Shown here: positions 8,914 to 20,378 of the stretch, in pieces
Layout: each line of letters starts with the position of its first letter
Numbering within the stretch: the first letter of the stretch is position 1
From: Amphibacillus marinus
Lineage (GTDB): Bacteria; Bacillota; Bacilli; Bacillales; Amphibacillaceae
Direction of reading: 5' to 3'
Assembly (NCBI RefSeq): GCF_900110345.1
Contig: NZ_FODJ01000002.1
Coordinates: 62,001-126,000, forward strand
Length of the DNA stretch: 64,000 nt
Made by a program: the position numbers and the translations under genes
The notes under the pieces: generated by a model
The model's input: only the letters and a program-made list of their open reading frames with translations
The model's database searches: none
What the model was told of the DNA's origin: nothing

Positions 8914-9237
8914 ATGGATCGCGAACAGCTTCGTGGTAGCTTAGACTTAATTATTTTATCTAGAATTATTAAACAGGATAATTATGGTGGTGGTATTATT
9001 CGGGAGGTAAGTGAAGCAACTAATCAGCTTATTACGATAGGAGAAGGGACACTTTATTCGCTGCTTAAGCGTTTAGAAAAGAAAGGTTACGTAAAAAGTT
9101 ATTGGGGTGACCAGCATTTAGGTGGCAGACGGAAATATTACGCCATTACCGAGCAAGGAAGCGATTTATTCTATCAGAAATTAGCAGGATGGCGAGCGAT
9201 TAATACATTAATCGAGTCTGGACTTGAGGTGAAGTAA
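8914..9237 (+). CDS. PadR-family transcriptional regulator
   Basis: A 107-residue winged-helix regulator: RGSLDLIILSRI at the N-terminus, then the PadR signature EGTLYSLLKRLEKKGYVKS and GGRRKYYAITEQG (residues 45-90). Start ATG at 8914 after GAGGTG. Its stop is directly followed by the ATG of a membrane protein gene, the common PadR plus DUF1700-like pair in Firmicutes. It probably represses both genes from the dyad promoter upstream. Confidence 0.9.
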   Translation: MDREQLRGSLDLIILSRIIKQDNYGGGIIREVSEATNQLITIGEGTLYSLLKRLEKKGYVKSYWGDQHLGGRRKYYAITEQGSDLFYQKLAGWRAINTLIESGLEVK

Positions 9238-10104
9238 ATGGGTAGAATCAATGACTACGTTAAGCAAATATTACAACGCATTGAAGTAAATGAGCAAGAA
9301 TACCAAGCCTTGCATATTGAAATGACAGCTTACTTGCATGAGCGAAAGGAACTTTATCGCAGTGAAGGGTATTCTGAAGATCAGGCAACCGAAATGGCAC
9401 TTAAGAAGTTCGGAGACTCAAAATGTGTTGGGCAATCACTAGCTAGTTCCTTATTTCTGCAAAGAAAAAAAGCATTATATAGTCTACTATTATTTTCACT
9501 TGCTTACACTGTTATTACTACGGTTGTGTTAAGTTATTTCAATAATTATCATCCTTTAAGATGGTTACTTTTCACCAGTTTGCTGGCGACCATTACCTTC
9601 GCTTTAATAAAACGTCCACTATTTATTGCTAGACATCGCATAATCTTTATTTTATTTTGCTTTCTTTATCTCATAGCGTGGTTCTATGGTCTTTTCTTAA
9701 TAGATGTTGTCCCAAATAGCATGTTCACTTGGCTACACGTTGTCCTTTCTTTGCTGTATTTGATCTCTATTATAATAAATATGATCTTAGGTGCCCTCTT
9801 TCAACCAATTAATAAACATTTTTCTGACGAAAAGTTAAAAACGAGAAGGCTCATTGTGATCAGTAACTTAATTAGTGGGTTAATTATTTGCAGCTATGTG
9901 CTTTCCTTTATAGCAGGATCTTTAATTTTCCTTACTTTTAATCATTTTGCTCGACTGTTTCCTGTTCTCATCATCCTGCTCCTTTGGGTCGGTTCGCTAT
10001 TACTAAGTGGAAATAGACCGAAGCTCGCTTGGCTAACCACCATTATACAAGCAACACTAGCTATTTACGTATTGTCGATTTGGTTTAGAATAATCTTACT
10101 ATAA
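9238..10104 (+). CDS. Membrane protein with permease-prefix/DUF1700-like N-terminus
   Basis: A 288-residue protein. The first 75 residues are soluble and helical (a tail such as SEDQATEMALKKFGD is typical of the permease-prefix or DUF1700 domain that accompanies PadR). About six hydrophobic segments follow. It starts immediately after the padR stop, so the two are translationally coupled. The molecular function of these partners is mostly unknown; some act in envelope stress. Confidence 0.7.
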   Translation: MGRINDYVKQILQRIEVNEQEYQALHIEMTAYLHERKELYRSEGYSEDQATEMALKKFGDSKCVGQSLASSLFLQRKKALYSLLLFSLAYTVITTVVLSYFNNYHPLRWLLFTSLLATITFALIKRPLFIARHRIIFILFCFLYLIAWFYGLFLIDVVPNSMFTWLHVVLSLLYLISIIINMILGALFQPINKHFSDEKLKTRRLIVISNLISGLIICSYVLSFIAGSLIFLTFNHFARLFPVLIILLLWVGSLLLSGNRPKLAWLTTIIQATLAIYVLSIWFRIILL

Positions 10105-10107
10105 GCA

Positions 10108-10141
10108 AAACAGCCCCTTACCATGTCTTGGTAAGGGGCTG
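10108..10141 (-). terminator. murB terminator (hairpin usable in both directions)
   Basis: A perfect 12-bp stem CAGCCCCTTACC / GGTAAGGGGCTG with a 7-base loop. On the minus strand it is followed by TTTTGC just after the murB stop. On the plus strand it may also stop the PadR operon, though the T-run there is poor. Confidence 0.85.
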
Positions 10142-10147
10142 TACGAG

Positions 10148-11062
10148 TCAATCTTCACCGATAATCCGAACTTCACGCTCAAGGATTACACCATAATTTT
10201 CTTTTACTTTTTTTTGCACCATTTCAATGACAGCAATATAATCCGTTGCGGTTGCGCTATTCTTATTGACAATAAACCCTGCATGTTTAGTTGATACTTC
10301 AGCACCGCCAATTCCTTTGCCTTGTAGCTGGCTATCTTGAATAAGCTGTCCAGCAAAATAACCTGGCGGGCGCTTAAATACGCTACCACAGGATGGGTAT
10401 TCTAGCGGTTGCTTGGATTCTCGTCGCTCTGTTAAATCATCCATAATCGCTTTAATTTGGGCATGGTCATTCTCTACTAAAGCAAAACGAGCCTCAATCA
10501 CAATATAGCCATTATCCGGGATATTACTTGTGCGATAATCAAGTTCCAATTGATCCGCAGCTAAAGTTAACAGCTGCCCAGTCAGGTCAATAACAACAGC
10601 TTCTTTTAAGCAATCCTTTATCTCACCCCCGTAGGCCCCAGCATTCATGTATAATGCGCCACCTACTGTTCCTGGGATGCCACAGGCAAATTCTAATCCT
10701 GATAATGATTGGTCCAGCGCATAGTACGAAGTGTCAATAATACGGGCACCACTTTGGGCAATGACAGTATTATGATCACGCGCTATTTTATTTAGCTTTT
10801 TTAAATTCATTACAATCCCACGAATTCCACCATCGCGCACAATTAGGTTCGATCCATTACCAAGCAGGGTAAACGGGATCTGCTCACGATCAGCCAACTT
10901 AACAATTGCTTGGATTTCCTGAATAGTTGTCGGCATAACAAAGTAGTCAGCCTGACCCCCTAACTTCGTATAAGTATGGTTACATATTAATTCATCTATT
11001 AAAAGGTTCTCTTCTCCAACAATTTCAATTAACGCATTTTTTAATGAATGACTTATCGTCAT
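10148..11062 (-). CDS. murB: UDP-N-acetylenolpyruvoylglucosamine reductase
   Basis: Reduces UDP-GlcNAc-enolpyruvate to UDP-MurNAc with NADPH and FAD, in cytoplasmic peptidoglycan precursor synthesis. FAD-binding GNGSNLIVRDGGIRGIV (about 80-97), GGALYMNAGAYGGEI, the catalytic serine in CGSVFKRP and a C-terminal glutamate (LEREVRIIGED) are visible. Length of about 304 fits the type II enzyme. An in-frame ATG three codons upstream (11071) overlaps the ribosome site AAAGGA, so 11062 is preferred. Confidence 0.95.
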   Translation of the reverse strand: MTISHSLKNALIEIVGEENLLIDELICNHTYTKLGGQADYFVMPTTIQEIQAIVKLADREQIPFTLLGNGSNLIVRDGGIRGIVMNLKKLNKIARDHNTVIAQSGARIIDTSYYALDQSLSGLEFACGIPGTVGGALYMNAGAYGGEIKDCLKEAVVIDLTGQLLTLAADQLELDYRTSNIPDNGYIVIEARFALVENDHAQIKAIMDDLTERRESKQPLEYPSCGSVFKRPPGYFAGQLIQDSQLQGKGIGGAEVSTKHAGFIVNKNSATATDYIAVIEMVQKKVKENYGVILEREVRIIGED

Positions 11063-11164
11063 CTCAATCATCCTTTAAGCTTTTGTTGCAAATTCAACTT
11101 TGCACAAAGTCAATTATAACAGGACTGGCAGGCATGCGCCAATAGCAATTATCGACGATTTTTG

Positions 11165-11713
11165 TCATTGTACTATCGCACCAAGCGTTGCTTCAAAATG
11201 ACCCAGCGCCCATTCATGGCCTGCTTGATTGAAGCTAGCAACAGCATCTTTATGAATAACAATTTTAAAGCCCTTATTATAGGCATCTATTGCCGTATGA
11301 AGGACACAAATATCGGTACAAACGCCTATGATGTGTAATTCATTAATATTGCGCTCACGTAGCTTAATTTCTAAATCCGTTCCAACAAAAGCACTATATC
11401 GCGTTTTATCTAAATAGTAGACATTATCTTTCTTTTTAATTGATTGATAGTAAGCTTCTAATCTGCCATAAAGTTCACGGCCTTGCGTACCGGCGATATT
11501 ATGTGGCGGAAATAACTTAGCTTCAGGATGAAGATGATCACCTTCTTCATGGCGGTCAATCGTAAATACAACATAATCATCATTCTCAATAAACGATTTC
11601 GTTACCTCAATCACCTTATCCTCAATTGCCTGGCCGGGATCACCACAGGTTAGCTTCCCGTCTGATGCAACAAAATCATAAGTATAATCAACATGTATCA
11701 GCGCACGTTTCAT
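11165..11713 (-). CDS. pncA: Nicotinamidase (isochorismatase-like cysteine hydrolase)
   Basis: A 182-residue cytoplasmic hydrolase that converts nicotinamide to nicotinate in NAD salvage. The catalytic Asp lies in HVDYTYDFVASDGKL, the Lys in LDKTRYSAFVGTDLE and the nucleophilic Cys in GVCTDICVLHTAIDAY. Metal-binding DRHEEGDHLHPE is also present. Length and motifs closely follow Bacillus PncA. It is monocistronic as far as can be seen. Confidence 0.92.
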   Translation of the reverse strand: MKRALIHVDYTYDFVASDGKLTCGDPGQAIEDKVIEVTKSFIENDDYVVFTIDRHEEGDHLHPEAKLFPPHNIAGTQGRELYGRLEAYYQSIKKKDNVYYLDKTRYSAFVGTDLEIKLRERNINELHIIGVCTDICVLHTAIDAYNKGFKIVIHKDAVASFNQAGHEWALGHFEATLGAIVQ

Positions 11714-11817
11714 TATTGCTTCACCTCTGTCATTTTCTTTCTATTTTAGCTTTATTGGTAAGGTACTGCAAGATGGTGGGGAATCAAATAAGAGCGATCA
11801 CCCTGTATTCGGCAGGA

Positions 11818-12029
11818 TTCGCTCTTATTTTAATTTACGTGCGCTATTCATTATTTGCGTGCGATTTTACTCATTTGCGTGCGTTCGCACCCATTCAGCG
11901 AGATTCGCTCCCATTTCAGGACGTTCGCTCTTATTTTAATTTACGCGCGCTATCCGCTATTTAGGTGCGATTTTACTCATTTGAGTGAGTTTGCACCCAT
12001 TTGGCAAGATTCGCTCCCATTTTAGGACG
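11818..12029. repeat. Two tandem copies of a 106-bp intergenic repeat
   Basis: Copies run 11818-11923 and 11924-12029 and differ at about 15 positions. Each unit is five 20-base subunits (for example TTGCGTGCGTTCGCACCCAT) plus six bases. Related 106-bp units occur at 36373-36546. No open frame of note; the region lies downstream of argF and upstream of pncA, between genes on the same strand. Confidence 0.8.
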
Positions 12030-12054
12030 TTCACAATTCCGTTCTCTACAAATC

Positions 12055-13005
12055 TTAATCTGCCATCAACGCAATCATCAGTGCTTTTTGTGCATGTAGA
12101 CGATTCTCTGCCTCTTGAAAGACGTATGACTGATCACCGTCAATGATATCAGCGGTCACTTCCTCGCCTCGGTGGGCGGGGAGGCAATGCATAAACATAT
12201 AGTCTGGCTTTGCATGCTTTAATAACGCAGGATTTACTTGGTAGCTTGCAAATAAGGCTTCCCGTTTTTTCTGCTCACTTTCCTGTCCCATACTTGCCCA
12301 CACGTCAGTATAGACGATGTCAGCATTTTTAATTGCCTCTATCGGGTCAGTCGTTATGGTAATCGTCACCTGATTTGCATCAGCAATTTCCTTGGCACGA
12401 TCTACAATTGCTTGTTTGGGTAAATAGCCTTCAGGTGCGGCTGTACTAAAGTCCATGCCCATCTTTGCAGCACCGATCATGAGCGAATGAGCCATATTGT
12501 TACCATCACCAATATAAGCAATTTTTAGACCTTGTAGCTTCCCTTTCACCTCTTCTATTGTCTGAAGATCAGCTAATACTTGGCAGGGATGAAAATCATC
12601 TGTTAAGCCATTAATCACTGGAATTGTCGCGTTGTCTGCAAGTTCTTCAATATCAGACTGTTGAAAGGTTCGAATCATAATACCATCTAAATAACCGGAC
12701 AATACTTTGGCCGTATCTCCGATTGGCTCACCGCGCCCAAGCTGAAGGTCAGCTGAACTAAGAAATAATCCAGTACCTCCAAGTTGATAAATACCCGCCT
12801 CAAATGACACGCGTGTTCGTGTTGATGATTTTTCAAAAATCATTCCTAATACTTTCCCCTTTAACGGCTGATAAATTTGACCAGCCTTCTGCTTTGCCTT
12901 TACGTCCTTAGCTAATTGAAGTAAGTATACAAGCTGATCAGTTGTATAGTCTAATAATGTTAAACAATCCTTACCCTTTAAACTTTCAATTGCTTCTACA
13001 AACAT
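12055..13005 (-). CDS. argF: Ornithine carbamoyltransferase
   Basis: Makes citrulline from ornithine and carbamoyl phosphate. [10 protein letters not shown] (60-69) binds carbamoyl phosphate, [11 protein letters not shown] (about 140) and the ornithine/zinc-like motif [10 protein letters not shown] (about 274-283) are all intact. 316 residues is usual. The start overlaps the carB end by 10 bases with SD GAGGTG, so carA-carB-argF is one unit and the enzyme receives carbamoyl phosphate from its neighbours. A catabolic role is less likely because arcA and arcC are absent here. Confidence 0.95.
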   Translation of the reverse strand: MFVEAIESLKGKDCLTLLDYTTDQLVYLLQLAKDVKAKQKAGQIYQPLKGKVLGMIFEKSSTRTRVSFEAGIYQLGGTGLFLSSADLQLGRGEPIGDTAKVLSGYLDGIMIRTFQQSDIEELADNATIPVINGLTDDFHPCQVLADLQTIEEVKGKLQGLKIAYIGDGNNMAHSLMIGAAKMGMDFSTAAPEGYLPKQAIVDRAKEIADANQVTITITTDPIEAIKNADIVYTDVWASMGQESEQKKREALFASYQVNPALLKHAKPDYMFMHCLPAHRGEEVTADIIDGDQSYVFQEAENRLHAQKALMIALMAD

Positions 13006-16000
13006 GGTGACACCTCTTCTTTTAATCTATTTAACTGTTTTCCCTCTTCTAAGTATATACTAAGCGATTTTGGCTCTCCTTGATTAGCCTGTAAAGCATT
13101 TAGATAGGCAGTTAGTGTTTCACTGCGGCTTAATACAACAGCACCAACCATTAATCCTTGGGCTCGTATTAGTTGTGATTGATCATCACAAATTAAGTTA
13201 AAGTGTTCGTCTTCAATTGACTTAACAGCTTCCTGACTGGATAAAACCTGATCAACCTGATAACCTAATTGTGCCAGTTGATTAGCAGTTTGGGCAGTAG
13301 CGGAGACCTTTCCAGCTGTTTTTTCTAAAGCAGTCACAAGCCCTTTGCTAACCTGTGCCAGTGATAAAAATAGCCCTCTCTCTCTCGTAACAGGTAAAAA
13401 GTATTCTTCCTTCCAGCCAAATGCTTTTGCTAATGCAATATCCACTGTTTCACCTAACCCAATTGCTTCTCCAGTAGATTTCATTTCTGGTCCTAACAAC
13501 GAATCAACTCCCGGCAGCTTAACATTTGAAAAAATCGGCATTTTCACTGCGAAGAACGGAATATCATTATGAAGACCCAACTGCCAATTCTGCTGGCTTA
13601 GCTTTTCTCCCATTTGGACCTTAACCGCTAAGTCAATTAAATTGACACCAGTCACCTTACTGGTAATAGGAACTGTCCGTGATGCTCGTGGGTTAACTTC
13701 TAGAACATAAATGATTTGACGATCCTCACTTAAAACAAACTGAATGTTCATCATACCCTTAACTTGTAGTGCTTCAGAAATCCGTTGGGTATACAACTCG
13801 ATCAAATATTTTTCCTTTTGTGTAAGACTAGGGGAAGGAAAGATAGCAACACTGTCACCGGAGTGCACACCAGCCTGCTCAATATGTTCAAAAATGCCCG
13901 GGATAATAATATCCTTGCCATCACAAACAGCGTCAACCTCTACTTCTAATCCTTCAATAAAACGATCAATTAGCAACGGAAAAATCTTTGTGGAAGTTAA
14001 TTGCTGTTCGAGCTGATTTAAATATTTCTGTAGCTGATCACCATTGTGCACGACTACCATGCCCTGGCCGCCGATGACATAAGATGGACGAATAAGAACA
14101 GGATAACCTATTTTTTCAGCTGTAGCTTGTGCGTCTGCTTTTGAGTTAACTGTAGCACCAGGAATATGTGGTATATTCAATTGATTTAATAGGTGATAAA
14201 ACTGCTCACGATCCTCGGTTTTCTCAATCATTTCAATATTTGTGCCAATGATATGAATACCATTCTTAGTTAAACCTTCAGCTAAATTAATTGCTGTTTG
14301 CCCACCATATTGAATGATCACACCATCAGCCTGCTCTTTGGCAACAATTTGACTAACGTCTTCTTCAGTTAACGGCTCGAAGTAAAGGTGGTTAGCTGTG
14401 CTATAGTCCGTACTAACTGTCTCAGGGTTATTGTTAACAACTACCGAGTCAATCCCCTGATTTTTCAGCGAAAATGCCGCATGGACAGAACAGTAGTCAA
14501 ACTCAACACCTTGACCAATCCTGATTGGACCAGATCCTAGTACAACTACACGCCGTGCCCCCGTTAGTTGCTCAACTTCATCATGCTCTTGCCAGGAACT
14601 ATAGAAATAAGGAGTATCCGCCGAAAATTCTGCCGCACAAGTATCAACCATTTTATAGCTTGCCTGCAATTGAAAATGAATTAGTTTATCTTGAACTAAT
14701 GTTTCATCAACTGCAAGAATCTCAGCTAGGCGTTTATTAGATATTGCATATTTCTTTGCCTGCTCAAGATCAGCTTGTGATAGTTGTTCCCAGCTTGTCT
14801 TTGCTAAACTTTGCTCAAAATCAAATAATAGCTTTAATTCATCTAAAAAGTATCTAGTAATGTCAGTTAATGCTTGAAGTTTCTCAATACTATAGCCCCG
14901 CTTCAATGCTTCAGTTAACATAAACAAACGTTGATCACTAGGATTAGTAATTTCTAGTTCAAGCTCACTATCTGTTAAATGTTCGAGCCCTGGTAACTGG
15001 ATACTATTTAATCCAATTTCAAGTGAACGGATTGCCTTATTTAAAGCAGCTGGCAAATTACGAGCTAAAGCCATCACCTCTCCAGTTGCTTTCATTTGTG
15101 TGCCCAATTGTCGATCTGCTTGATAAAATTTATCAAACGGCCAGCGGGGGATTTTTAAAGCGATGTAGTCAATTGCTGGCTCAAAGCTAGCATATGTATC
15201 ACCGGTAATTGGATTTAAAACCTCATCTAGGTGATAACCAAGCGCTAATTTAGCAGCAATCCGAGCAATTGGATAGCCTGTTGCTTTTGATGCTAAGGCA
15301 CTCGAACGACTCACTCTTGGGTTAACTTCAATAATAATATAATCGTTATTAATAGGGTTTAATGCAAACTGAATATTACAGCCACCAATTACGCCTAGTT
15401 CACGAATTACTTTTATTGAAGAATTGCGCAGCATTTGATGCTGTTGATCAGTTAATGTTTGCGTAGGGGCAACGACAATACTGTCACCAGTATGGACACC
15501 GACCGGATCAAAATTCTCCATGTTACAGATAATGACGCAGGTATCATTTGCATCACGCATCACTTCATACTCTATTTCCTTCCAACCTTTAACACTTTGC
15601 TCGACTAAGACTTGTTTAATTGGACTTTGATGCAACCCGTTTTTCACAATTTGCTTAAGCTCTAACTCATTGTTGGCAATTCCTCCACCAGCTCCACCTA
15701 ACGTATACGCTGGACGAATAATTAACGGATAACCCATTGTTTCCGCAAAACTGCACGCATCGTCCAGCGAAGCAACTGATTGACTTTTTGCAATTGGTTC
15801 ACCAATCACATTCATCATTGATTTAAAAATTTCTCTATCCTCACCTTTACGGATCGTGTCGAGTGGTGTCCCTAATAAGGTAACATTATACTTCGCTAAT
15901 ACACCCGCTTCTGTCAATGCCATTGCTAGATTTAAACCTGTTTGCCCACCTAAAGTAGGTAATAATCCATCTGGCATTTCCCGGGCAATAATTTGACTAA

Positions 16001-16220
16001 TTGCGTCGAGAGTTAGCGGTTCTAAGTATACCTGATCAGCAATATTCTCATCAGTCATGATGGTAGCAGGGTTATTATTAACAAGAATAACTTCTATTCC
16101 TTCTTCTTTTAAAGCCAGACATGCTTGTGTCCCCGCGTAATCAAATTCGGCAGCTTGGCCTATGACAATTGGTCCTGAGCCAATAACAAGCACCTTTTTT
16201 ATCTCTGTTTGTTTAGGCAT
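12996..16220 (-). CDS. carB: Carbamoyl phosphate synthase large subunit
   Basis: 1074 residues with the two homologous ATP-grasp halves expected of CarB ([20 protein letters not shown] near 13 and [17 protein letters not shown] near 560), each with a phosphate loop and the motif EVNPR. It uses ammonia from CarA, bicarbonate and two ATP. It overlaps carA by eight bases and argF by ten. Clustering with arg genes argues for the arginine-dedicated copy, with a pyrimidine copy perhaps elsewhere. Confidence 0.97.
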   Translation of the reverse strand: MPKQTEIKKVLVIGSGPIVIGQAAEFDYAGTQACLALKEEGIEVILVNNNPATIMTDENIADQVYLEPLTLDAISQIIAREMPDGLLPTLGGQTGLNLAMALTEAGVLAKYNVTLLGTPLDTIRKGEDREIFKSMMNVIGEPIAKSQSVASLDDACSFAETMGYPLIIRPAYTLGGAGGGIANNELELKQIVKNGLHQSPIKQVLVEQSVKGWKEIEYEVMRDANDTCVIICNMENFDPVGVHTGDSIVVAPTQTLTDQQHQMLRNSSIKVIRELGVIGGCNIQFALNPINNDYIIIEVNPRVSRSSALASKATGYPIARIAAKLALGYHLDEVLNPITGDTYASFEPAIDYIALKIPRWPFDKFYQADRQLGTQMKATGEVMALARNLPAALNKAIRSLEIGLNSIQLPGLEHLTDSELELEITNPSDQRLFMLTEALKRGYSIEKLQALTDITRYFLDELKLLFDFEQSLAKTSWEQLSQADLEQAKKYAISNKRLAEILAVDETLVQDKLIHFQLQASYKMVDTCAAEFSADTPYFYSSWQEHDEVEQLTGARRVVVLGSGPIRIGQGVEFDYCSVHAAFSLKNQGIDSVVVNNNPETVSTDYSTANHLYFEPLTEEDVSQIVAKEQADGVIIQYGGQTAINLAEGLTKNGIHIIGTNIEMIEKTEDREQFYHLLNQLNIPHIPGATVNSKADAQATAEKIGYPVLIRPSYVIGGQGMVVVHNGDQLQKYLNQLEQQLTSTKIFPLLIDRFIEGLEVEVDAVCDGKDIIIPGIFEHIEQAGVHSGDSVAIFPSPSLTQKEKYLIELYTQRISEALQVKGMMNIQFVLSEDRQIIYVLEVNPRASRTVPITSKVTGVNLIDLAVKVQMGEKLSQQNWQLGLHNDIPFFAVKMPIFSNVKLPGVDSLLGPEMKSTGEAIGLGETVDIALAKAFGWKEEYFLPVTRERGLFLSLAQVSKGLVTALEKTAGKVSATAQTANQLAQLGYQVDQVLSSQEAVKSIEDEHFNLICDDQSQLIRAQGLMVGAVVLSRSETLTAYLNALQANQGEPKSLSIYLEEGKQLNRLKEEVSPCL

Positions 16221-17301
16221 GCTGCTTCTCTCCCTTATAACTCAACGCATCAATAAATGCTTCAAATATATAATGTGTATCTACAGGCCCAGGGTGGGCT
16301 TCCGGATGAAATTGAACGGTTTGAATTGTTTTTGATTTATGTTTAAGTCCCTCAACTGATTGGTCATTGACATTGATATGGGTTATTTGCCAATCACTCT
16401 TACTAACAGATTCCTCAGCAACTACATAACCATGGTTTTGCGAGGTCATCATTACCTTACCAGTAATCATATCTTTAACAGGATGGTTACTGCCACGATG
16501 TCCATAAGGTAAACGAATGGTTTCAGCCCCGAATGCTAATGCAATTAACTGGTGACCTAAACAAATGCCTAAAGTTGGATAACTCTCAGCAACTGCTTTA
16601 ACTGTTGGGAGGTAGCTCGTTAAACTCTTTGGGTCACCTGGTCCATTTGAAAACACAACAGCATCAGGGTCCAGAGCTTGAATTTCAGTATAAGGTGTAT
16701 CATATGGTACGACAGTAACATCACAACCAGCCGCAAGAAGTGCTCCAGTAATCGACTGCTTATGACCATAATCGAAGACAACGACATGCTTCGCTACCTT
16801 GTTATTTAACGCTTGAAAATGCTGCTGCTTTTTTACTGAAACCCATTCGACGACGTTAGGGTTTACTTGTTTCTGCTTTGGACAATCTGAAGGATCATCT
16901 GTTATTCTTCCGTATATCTCACCATGCTCACGAATAATTTTCGTTAAAGCACGGGTATCTATATCATAGAGAGCAGGAATTGCGGCAGCTTTAACAAATG
17001 TTTGCAACGAATAATGTGACTGACTATGTTCTGGATCAAAACATGGTGTGGCAATAATTAATCCTGCTAATGCCGTATAAATACTTTCCTTAGCATGGTC
17101 ATTACAACCATAGTTACCTATTAACGGGTATGTTAGCGTAACGATTTGACCAGCATACGAAGGATCGGTTATCACTTCTTGATAGCCCGTCATAGCTGTA
17201 TTAAAAACCATCTCCCCTTCTTGTTGGATCGGTTCACTTAACCACTTGCCCGCTAGTACATCACCTGTACTTAATACCAAAAAGGCTTTATTTTTATTCA
17301 A
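16213..17301 (-). CDS. carA: Carbamoyl phosphate synthase small subunit (glutaminase)
   Basis: Releases ammonia from glutamine for CarB. The class I amidotransferase triad is visible: Cys in [14 protein letters not shown], and His and Glu in [10 protein letters not shown]. The reading frame can be extended to an ATG at 17322, but that ATG lies upstream of GGGGAGG; a TTG at 17299-17301 sits eight bases after GGAGG and gives the normal N-terminus [19 protein letters not shown], so TTG is preferred. About 362 residues. First gene of carA-carB-argF. Confidence 0.95.
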   Translation of the reverse strand: MNKNKAFLVLSTGDVLAGKWLSEPIQQEGEMVFNTAMTGYQEVITDPSYAGQIVTLTYPLIGNYGCNDHAKESIYTALAGLIIATPCFDPEHSQSHYSLQTFVKAAAIPALYDIDTRALTKIIREHGEIYGRITDDPSDCPKQKQVNPNVVEWVSVKKQQHFQALNNKVAKHVVVFDYGHKQSITGALLAAGCDVTVVPYDTPYTEIQALDPDAVVFSNGPGDPKSLTSYLPTVKAVAESYPTLGICLGHQLIALAFGAETIRLPYGHRGSNHPVKDMITGKVMMTSQNHGYVVAEESVSKSDWQITHINVNDQSVEGLKHKSKTIQTVQFHPEAHPGPVDTHYIFEAFIDALSYKGEKQHA

Positions 17302-17375
17302 GATCAATTCCTCCCCAAACATTAACTAATAAATATACCTAATTATTTATATTTATACATTACTATTGATATAGA

Positions 17376-17399
17376 AAGACTTGATTCTCATCAAGTCTT
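17376..17399 (-). terminator. Hairpin after argH, upstream of carA
   Basis: A perfect 10-bp stem AAGACTTGAT / ATCAAGTCTT with a 4-base loop, 13 bases past the argH stop. The following minus-strand bases (TCTATATC) make a weak T-run, so it may allow partial read-through from argGH into carAB-argF. Confidence 0.55.
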
Positions 17400-17411
17400 C
17401 GCTCGTTCATT

Positions 17412-18848
17412 TTAATTTATAATGGGAATATTAATTTGCTTTAACAAGCCAAACTTTTGATTTAGCCATTGCTGATTTTGCTTTAAGAGTGATTCCGCTT
17501 GAGTCAACTGCGTCTGCACACGCCCTTTTGCCGTGCCACCTTCAACATCCCGTGCATCGACAACAGCTTTCGGTGTTAACACCTGATAAATATCTTCATC
17601 AATATTTTGAGAAAACTGCTTAAATTCATCAATAGTAAGCTCCAATAAATATTTATGCTGTTCAATGCTGTACAGGACAGTTTGCCCAACAATAGCGTGT
17701 GCCTCACGAAAAGGAATATTTTTACCTACTAAGTAATCTGCTAAATCAGTGGCATTAGAATAATCTTTAGCTACCGCTTCATACATCACTTTCTTATGGA
17801 CCTGCATGGTGTCAATCATTGGCGCAAACAAGGCCAAGGCACCCTTAAGGGTCTCAACTGCATCAAACATTCCCTCTTTATCCTCCTGCATATCCTTGTT
17901 ATAAGCAAGTGGAAGTCCTTTTAATGTGGTGAGCATTCCAGACAAATGCCCGAAGACGCGCCCCGTTTTTCCGCGAACAAGTTCTGGTACATCTGGATTT
18001 TTTTTCTGTGGCATCATACTACTCCCTGTACAGAACGCATCATCTAATTCAATAAAATTAAACTCAGCACTTGACCATTGAATAAGCTCTTCTGAAAGTC
18101 GAGATAAGTGCATGATAATTAGCGAAGCATCTGCTAAAAATTCGACGACAAAATCGCGATCACTAACTGAATCTAAGCTATTTTCCGTAACCCCGTCAAA
18201 GCCCAATTGTTCGGCAACAAAACTGCGGTCAATTGGAAACGACGTCCCGGCCAGCGCCCCTGCCCCTAAAGGAGAGCGATTAACGCGTTTCCAGCTATCT
18301 ATTAAGCGTTCCGCATCACGGTTCAGCATGAATACATAGGCCATAAGATGATGCGCGAATAAGACTGGCTGTGCTCGTTGTAAATGGGTATATCCAGGCA
18401 AGATGGTGTCTAAATGCTGCTCTGCCTGATTAATTAATGCCCGTTGTAAATCTGTTACTAACTCAATAATGATTACAAGGGCTTCTCGCAAGTATAAGCG
18501 CATATCAAGGGCAACCTGGTCATTCCGACTTCGACCAGTATGGAGTTTCCCACCAACTGCACCGATCTGATCAATTAGTAATTTTTCTACATTCATGTGG
18601 ATATCTTCATTGGCAACTGTCAATTCTGCCTGACCTTGCTCAATTCTTTTTGCCACCGCTAGCAGTCCATTCACAATGGTATCAGCTTCTTCCGCTGTAA
18701 CAATGTCACACTTCGCTAGCATATTAATATGGGCAAGGCTGCCTTGGATGTCATACATGGCTAGCTTCTGATCAAAAGTAATTGAGGCAGTATATTCATC
18801 TACAAGTTGATCAGTTGGCTTTGTGAATCTTCCGCCCCATAGTTTCAT
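17412..18848 (-). CDS. argH: Argininosuccinate lyase
   Basis: Cleaves argininosuccinate to arginine and fumarate. The fumarase-superfamily signature [16 protein letters not shown] (about 280) and [13 protein letters not shown] (about 104) are intact. 478 residues, slightly longer than the usual 460. It overlaps argG by four bases (ATGA), so the pair is translationally coupled and catalyses the last two arginine steps. Confidence 0.96.
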   Translation of the reverse strand: MKLWGGRFTKPTDQLVDEYTASITFDQKLAMYDIQGSLAHINMLAKCDIVTAEEADTIVNGLLAVAKRIEQGQAELTVANEDIHMNVEKLLIDQIGAVGGKLHTGRSRNDQVALDMRLYLREALVIIIELVTDLQRALINQAEQHLDTILPGYTHLQRAQPVLFAHHLMAYVFMLNRDAERLIDSWKRVNRSPLGAGALAGTSFPIDRSFVAEQLGFDGVTENSLDSVSDRDFVVEFLADASLIIMHLSRLSEELIQWSSAEFNFIELDDAFCTGSSMMPQKKNPDVPELVRGKTGRVFGHLSGMLTTLKGLPLAYNKDMQEDKEGMFDAVETLKGALALFAPMIDTMQVHKKVMYEAVAKDYSNATDLADYLVGKNIPFREAHAIVGQTVLYSIEQHKYLLELTIDEFKQFSQNIDEDIYQVLTPKAVVDARDVEGGTAKGRVQTQLTQAESLLKQNQQWLNQKFGLLKQINIPIIN

Positions 18849-20104
18849 TGCTTGACCGCTTCCTTTACATCTATCGTTGTTTTCGTAATTGATGGCTTTG
18901 CTTGTTGGTGCAAGCCGGTAACTGCCTCATGCACTTGAGTTGGTAAGCCCCAAAGCTTAATAAATCCTAGTGCAGCTTCGTGATCAAACGCATCACCATG
19001 TGAATAGGTTGCTAAGTCCATATCGTAAAGTGAGTATTCCGACTCGCGTCCGACGACAAGAGCGGTTCCTTTATAAAGCTTTACGTTGACATTTCCAGAA
19101 ACAAACTTTTGGGTTTGTTTAATAAAAGCTTGTAGTGCATTTGTTAACGATGAGTACCAAAGACCGTCATAAACCGTTTGGGCTAGCTTCTGTTCGATGA
19201 TTGGCTTAAATTGAGCAACCTCTCGAGGAAGTGTTAAAGCCTCCAACTCTTGATGAGCTGCAATCAACGTCACTGCAGCAGGTGCTTCATAAATTTCTCT
19301 TGATTTAATACCAACCAACCGGTTTTCGACATGATCAATTCGGCCAACGCCATGTTTGCCAGCAAGCTTATTTAATTCTAAGATTAACGTATCTAGTGCT
19401 AAAGCTTTATCATTAATTGCTACTGGCTTACCTGCCTTGAAAGTGATTTTCACAATTTCAGGTTTATCCGGTGCGTCTACTGGATCAGTTGTTAGATCAA
19501 ATGCATCTTTCGGTGCTTCAATCCAAGGATTTTCCAGAATACCACATTCATTTGATCTCCCCCAAAGGTTTTGATCAATACTATATGGGCTTTCTTTTGC
19601 TACTGGAACTGGGATGCCATGTTTTTCAGCATAAGCTAATTCTTCGTCACGCGTCATTTTCCATTCTCTTACTGGAGCGACAATTTTCAAAGCAGGATTT
19701 AATGCCGTAAAAGCAACATCAAAACGAACCTGATCGTTGCCTTTTCCTGTACAGCCATGGGCTACTGCTACAGCCCCTTCCTTTTCTGCAATATCAACTA
19801 ATACCTTAGCAATTAGTGGTCTAGACAATGCGGAGATTAACGGGTATTTACCTTCATAAAGTAAATTTGCTTGTAGTGCTGGTAAAACATACTCTTCAGC
19901 AAATAAAGCTTTCGCATCGACCGAATAAGATTTTATTGCACCAACATCAATTGCTTTTTTCTTAACAAACTCTAAATCTTTACCTTCTCCTACATCTAGC
20001 CCGACTGCAATAACATCATAATTATATTGATCCTGCAACCATTTGATGGCAACAGAAGTATCCAATCCACCTGAATATGCTAATACTATTTTATCCTTTT
20101 TCAT
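18845..20104 (-). CDS. argG: Argininosuccinate synthase
   Basis: Joins citrulline and aspartate with ATP. The N-terminal ATP pyrophosphatase P-loop [14 protein letters not shown] (9-22) and [12 protein letters not shown]-like segment ([16 protein letters not shown], about 117) identify it. 419 residues. Start ATG after AGGGGAGAG. First gene of argGH; the 270-base region upstream carries an ARG-box-like operator. Confidence 0.97.
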   Translation of the reverse strand: MKKDKIVLAYSGGLDTSVAIKWLQDQYNYDVIAVGLDVGEGKDLEFVKKKAIDVGAIKSYSVDAKALFAEEYVLPALQANLLYEGKYPLISALSRPLIAKVLVDIAEKEGAVAVAHGCTGKGNDQVRFDVAFTALNPALKIVAPVREWKMTRDEELAYAEKHGIPVPVAKESPYSIDQNLWGRSNECGILENPWIEAPKDAFDLTTDPVDAPDKPEIVKITFKAGKPVAINDKALALDTLILELNKLAGKHGVGRIDHVENRLVGIKSREIYEAPAAVTLIAAHQELEALTLPREVAQFKPIIEQKLAQTVYDGLWYSSLTNALQAFIKQTQKFVSGNVNVKLYKGTALVVGRESEYSLYDMDLATYSHGDAFDHEAALGFIKLWGLPTQVHEAVTGLHQQAKPSITKTTIDVKEAVKQ

Positions 20105-20177
20105 TTTACTCTCTCCCCTTAGTCTTTTTCTTTAACTATTCGCTTCAATTCATCTTGTGTATTATTATGCATTAAAA

Positions 20178-20192
20178 AGAATAAAAATTCAA
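20178..20192. promoter_or_regulatory. Probable ARG box (ArgR/AhrC operator)
   Basis: AGAATAAAAATTCAA contains GAATAAAAATTC, close to the Bacillus ARG box. It lies about 75 bases upstream of argG on the divergent side. An arginine repressor site here fits the downstream arg genes. Other AT-rich, weakly similar stretches occur to about 20260. Confidence 0.6.
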
Positions 20193-20378
20193 CCCTATTT
20201 TTTGTATTTTATAAAAGTATTTATTTTACCTTTCCATTAGTGATGTATAAATAAACTAATTAAAGTTAACCGTTATGTATTATCTACAATAAAAAAAGTA
20301 AATTCATATTTATTCAATGTAACCTGTTTTAATTTCTAGCGACTAATGCTTTAACAGTTACGAAATGGAGGGATTAGT

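Noticed and set aside
17323-17412. ARG box upstream of carA
   Set aside because: AATGTATAAATATAAATAA on the minus strand is only weakly like the consensus; AT-richness makes such matches common.
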